A stretch of 64,000 nt of DNA from Hyphochytrium catenoides (lineage: Eukaryota; Sar; Hyphochytriomycetes; Hyphochytriales; Hyphochytriaceae): positions 1 to 64,000 of the forward strand of contig FLMG01000135.1 of the NCBI GenBank assembly GCA_900088475.1. Direction: 5' to 3'. Numbering within the stretch: position 1 is the stretch's first letter; each line of letters starts with the position of its first letter. The position numbers were made by a program, and so were the translations under genes. Shown here one piece after another: positions 62,697 to 64,000 of the stretch. Below the pieces are notes generated by a model. That model was not told the DNA's origin. It saw only the letters and a list, made by a program, of their open reading frames with translations, and made no database searches.

Positions 62697-64000
62697 ATGG
62701 ACATAAACAGGGTGCGGCCTCCAGCAGTAACCAACTGCCAAGTCGTATGGAACTATATCACATCGTATGATCAGTGGTGGCCAAGCATTGCTTTCACGTG
62801 CTTCGATGAGATGGAGAAATTTGGCCTTCAATCTTCGGTCGAGCAGATCATTCTAGAAACTCAATTTGTGGATATACCAGAAGACAAGCTCATATTCCGA
62901 CGGTTAGGGTCTAACGTGACGGTGATGAAGGACAACACGCAGGTAAGCCCTATTCTTAGTAAGATGTGGTGCACTTCTAACTCTTACTTTAAGACATACG
63001 TGCTGCCGTACGAAGCGAACTACGAACGTCTGAGCAAAGCCGTTCCGAAGGATATGGACCTAAAACATGAATTTTTGGCGGGCCTTGAAGAAGCAAACCG
63101 CCTAATTCGGCTTAGCAAAGAGGATGTGAGTCTTTTATGACCGTTACGTGAACTCCTTCGCCCCGCTTACTGTTTATTGCAGCCAAAGGCTACCCCTATC
63201 CGCCAGCTCCCTTTCGGTAGGAACGGCAGCACAGGCAACACCGGAGATCAGATCCAGGGAAAAGATAAGCTAACATCTAAACAAAAGTGGAAAGCTGTGG
63301 CGCGAGACCTCAAAGCTTCTGGCTGGACGGAGTGGAAAGGGCCTCAGAAAACCATATATTTTAGGCCAGGTATCTCGCCAGGCGAGGGCATCCTTGGTAG
63401 AGACTTCTTTCACGGGGAAGAACAAGTGTTGCGCTATTTGGCTCGGATGGAATCAAAAGACGATGACAGGTTGCCCCAGATAGACAGACTGTCTGAGAGA
63501 AAACGAAATCAGGCATTACACTCACCGCACCACCCTGAGGAAGTTCGCTCTGAGTCTCCAACAGGGAGTGATGCTGCAGCAGTCAACCAGGCTTTACCGT
63601 CCGCGATCAATACAGGAGCGTGCGATCAGAAACAGAATCTTCTGATGGCTCCCGAGTCTATAGCTAACGTGGTGGTTGCTACCCTTTCAACCTTCGCCAA
63701 CGCCCTCCTCAGGATGGATCAACAAGTGGGGGCCGGAGTTGGGAGCAGCGCTTTTGCTAATCCTCAGGCTCTTCAAAGCTTGACAGCTATTCTAGCAGCT
63801 AATGCCTTACCTGTGTCAACGGGCACTGTAGGCGGTCTAGCAGACCTGATGCGAGGACTCGGGTCCAAGTCAACAGACAAAGTGTTACTTGAGAAAGCAT
63901 CAGATGGTGCAGCCGCTTTTCAATCTGACAGTCGCACGGAAGGTTCCTCGAGTGTTGGACTAGCCACTGGTCTGTCCGGTAAGGATATGAGCTCCTCAAT
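62697..64000 (+). CDS. PWWP-like domain protein with a heterokont-type GW/YF-PG domain (partial)
   Basis: ATG 62697 (MDINRVRPPAVTNCQ). 'QVVWNYITSYDQWWPSIAF' and 'FVDIPEDKLIFRRLG' resemble a PWWP domain (VW-x-I-x-x-Y-x-x-WWP...). After an intron (about 62,942-62,990) a helical end 'FLAGLEEANRLIRLSKED' fits the PWWP C-terminal helix. A second intron (63,124-63,180) leads to 'KQKWKAVARDLKASGWTEWK', 'TIYFRPGISPGEGILG' and 'DFFHGEEQVLRYLARM', a domain type I know from stramenopile proteins. The rest is Ser/Ala-rich low complexity, open to the window edge, so the C-terminus is missing. It is likely a chromatin-associated protein; both domain calls are by pattern only. Confidence 0.6.

Overview
This is a window of nuclear genomic DNA from a eukaryote with compact, intron-rich genes. 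Introns are mostly about 50-90 nt with ordinary GT...AG ends. Two runs of N (16647-16705, 53757-53854) show it comes from a draft assembly. The best reading of the lineage is a stramenopile (heterokont). The partial gene at about 3200-3639 carries a 'GKWTYEEE...CDPMRVSKK' domain, and the gene at 62697 carries a 'WKAVARDLKASGW...YFRPG...DFF' domain. Both match patterns I know from diatom, brown-algal and oomycete proteins. I cannot place the species.

Layout. 1-3200 is retrotransposon debris: scrambled, frameshifted pieces of a Ty1/copia pol gene (reverse transcriptase, a piece from between reverse transcriptase and RNase H, and protease), a 34-bp direct repeat and an LTR-like stretch. The copia protease reading frame runs directly into a host domain (2698-3639). 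From 5.4 kb on there are densely packed housekeeping and nuclear genes: Little elongation complex subunit 2 (minus, 5400-7873); a SWI3/SMARCC subunit of SWI/SNF (minus, 8413-13647), divergent from a PDCD7-like U11/U12 snRNP protein (plus, 14373-16831); a kinesin-13 (minus, 17058-21415); complex III core protein QCR2 (minus, 22102-24063); a large chromatin reader with three extended PHD modules, a bromodomain and a Tudor-like domain (minus, 24965-30838); proteasome subunit beta-4/PSMB4 (plus, 31939-32720); the giant ribosome-biogenesis factor UTP20 (plus, 34282-46020); a lineage-specific cysteine-rich type I membrane protein (minus, 46206-47848); the proteasome assembly factor POMP/UMP1 (plus, 49183-49679); a membrane-anchored diacylglycerol kinase (minus, 49797-54324); a BRCT-containing family X DNA polymerase of the lambda type (minus, 55288-58745); several small unrecognised genes; and a PWWP-like gene running off the right edge.

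There is no operon logic, but themes recur. Chromatin and transcription are represented by SMARCC, the triple-ePHD/bromodomain protein, the PWWP-like protein and ICE2. snRNA and minor-spliceosome biology is represented by ICE2 and PDCD7. The proteasome is represented by PSMB4 and POMP. Several gene pairs are head to head and share upstream regions of 0.7-1.3 kb. Pyrimidine-rich tracts on the plus strand recur a few hundred bases upstream of minus-strand genes.

The most notable observations are the triple extended-PHD/bromodomain/Tudor architecture, a convincing ICE2/NARG2 homologue in a probable stramenopile, the PDCD7-like minor-spliceosome marker, a 60-nt stop-free intron inside a PHD finger, a (CT)n microsatellite doubling as a polypyrimidine tract, and the copia-protease/host-domain chimera. 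Exon boundaries were read by eye; internal ones are approximate unless a position is given.
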